Of a DNA stretch of 64,000 bases, positions 63,435-64,000 are shown in pieces. The stretch's first letter is position 1. The number at the start of each line of letters is the position of its first letter. A model generated the notes under the pieces. That model did not search any database. It saw nothing but the letters and a program-made list of their open reading frames with translations, and was not told the origin of the DNA. The stretch is taken from positions 1-64,000 of the forward strand of contig NZ_JOIX01000010.1 in NCBI RefSeq assembly GCF_000720175.1, given 5' to 3'. A program made the position numbers and the translations under genes. This DNA is from Streptomyces sp. NRRL S-337 (GTDB lineage: Bacteria > Actinomycetota > Actinomycetes > Streptomycetales > Streptomycetaceae).

Positions 63435-63650
63435 TCAGGGGCGCGGGCCGAGGGCCTCTCCGGCGGTCCGTACGGTGATCGCCATGGCGGGGCAGACGTC
63501 GGCCGCGTCGAGGGCGCGTTCGTCCTCCTCGATCCGGTCGCGCAGCGGCCGGGCGTGCGCACCGTCGAGGGCGAAGAGGTCCGGTGCGATGGCGGCGCAC
63601 GAGCCCGAGGCCATGCACAGCTGCGGATCGATCTCGATCTCCCACGTCAT
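63435..63650 (-). CDS. small [3Fe-4S]/[4Fe-4S] ferredoxin
   Basis: 71 aa. Cys residues of a single cluster are visible: LCMASGSCAAIAP and DVCPAMAI, as in the bacterial ferredoxins that feed P450s. It lies 8 bp after the stop of the upstream P450 on the same strand. It would transfer electrons to that P450, and could also serve the P450 at 55.6 kb. ATG 63650. Confidence 0.88.
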   Translation of the reverse strand: MTWEIEIDPQLCMASGSCAAIAPDLFALDGAHARPLRDRIEEDERALDAADVCPAMAITVRTAGEALGPRP

Positions 63651-63658
63651 CGGCGCAC

Positions 63659-64000
63659 TCACCACCCCACCGGCAGGACCCGGGGGCCGCGCACCAGCAT
63701 CTGGGTCTTCCACTCGACATCGCCGGCGACATGGAGCCCGGGGAAGCGGGTGATCAGGGCGCCGATCGCTTCCTGGAGTTCCAGCCGGGCCAGCGGTGCA
63801 CCGAGGCAGTGGTGGACGCCGTGCCCGAAGCCGAGGTGCTGGTTGCCGGTCCGGGTGATGTTCAGCGTGCCGGGCGCGTCGAAGCGCAGCGCGTCGCGGT
63901 TGGCGGCGCCGACCGCGACCAGCACGGGTGTGCCGGCCCGCACCAGCGTGCCGCCGACTTCGATGTCCTCCGTGGCATAGCGGGCCTGGCCGGCGCCGCT
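63659..64000 (-). CDS. cytochrome P450, N-terminus cut by window edge
   Basis: The C-terminal 113 residues are visible, reading open to base 64000. The heme-binding loop FGHGVHHCLGAPLAR carries the axial Cys, followed by the usual L-helix and end strands. The stop is at 63659, 8 bp before the ferredoxin start. Length and start are unknown. Confidence 0.9.
   Translation of the reverse strand, partial: SGAGQARYATEDIEVGGTLVRAGTPVLVAVGAANRDALRFDAPGTLNITRTGNQHLGFGHGVHHCLGAPLARLELQEAIGALITRFPGLHVAGDVEWKTQMLVRGPRVLPVGW

Overview
The window is high-GC actinobacterial DNA, most likely a Streptomyces chromosome. The support is the very high third-position GC, frequent GTG starts, many 4-bp ATGA/GTGA overlaps, and typical families (SpoIIE-type phosphatase with PAS/GAF, DUF574 methyltransferase, DUF664/DinB, NHLM-type peptide exporter, copper island). 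No rRNA, tRNA, insertion sequence, integrase or CRISPR array was seen. All assignments come from reading translated frames and motifs; no database search was run.

Layout. 1-2.0 kb: a SulP transporter (cut by the window edge) with a beta-carbonic anhydrase, then a small membrane protein. 2.1-8.2 kb: a compact locus that looks like an undescribed peptide (RiPP-like) system. It holds a 51-residue peptide with three GCIS modules, a PaaK-like adenylate-forming enzyme, a GRDP/DUF1399-like protein and an MFS exporter in one direction, and divergently a HoxX-like formyltransferase/enoyl-CoA-hydratase fusion facing a receiver-less winged-helix regulator. 9.2-15.0 kb: a helical-repeat protein, an amino-acid permease, a double GNAT protein, DinB, a GH16 lipoprotein and a secreted S1 protease. 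15.1-22.3 kb: a glycan operon of three GT2 enzymes (one fused to a membrane domain), a flippase and a polysaccharide deacetylase. 22.7-37.2 kb: c-di-GMP enzyme, DUF574 methyltransferase, GH15, FemAB-like protein, SpoIIE phosphatase, VOC protein, a large sensor-like membrane protein and a repeat-rich S1 protease. 37.5-43.7 kb: threonine catabolism (tdh-kbl), LysR, ClC channel, PHP protein.

44.5-51.5 kb: a peptide-export operon. A double-glycine peptide built from an internal duplication is followed by HlyD, a C39 peptidase-ABC exporter, a second NHLM-type ABC protein and a cyclic-nucleotide-binding protein, with no recognisable modifying enzyme. 51.6-56.9 kb: a metallophore-type ABC importer facing an isocyanide synthase (Dit1/PvcA family) and a cytochrome P450, suggesting a small isonitrile product that could act as a metal carrier. 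57.2-62.2 kb: a copper island (Met/His-rich membrane peptide, CopA, PCuAC-like protein, ECF sigma factor, zinc-finger anti-sigma candidate, Met-rich membrane protein). 62.4-64.0 kb: a Vgb-like propeller protein, a ferredoxin and a truncated P450.

The three loci most worth attention are the GCIS-peptide locus, the NHLM peptide-export operon and the isocyanide/importer/copper region. The two peptide genes share one layout: a short leader-type peptide gene followed by a perfect hairpin and then the downstream genes, as expected when the peptide must be made in excess.
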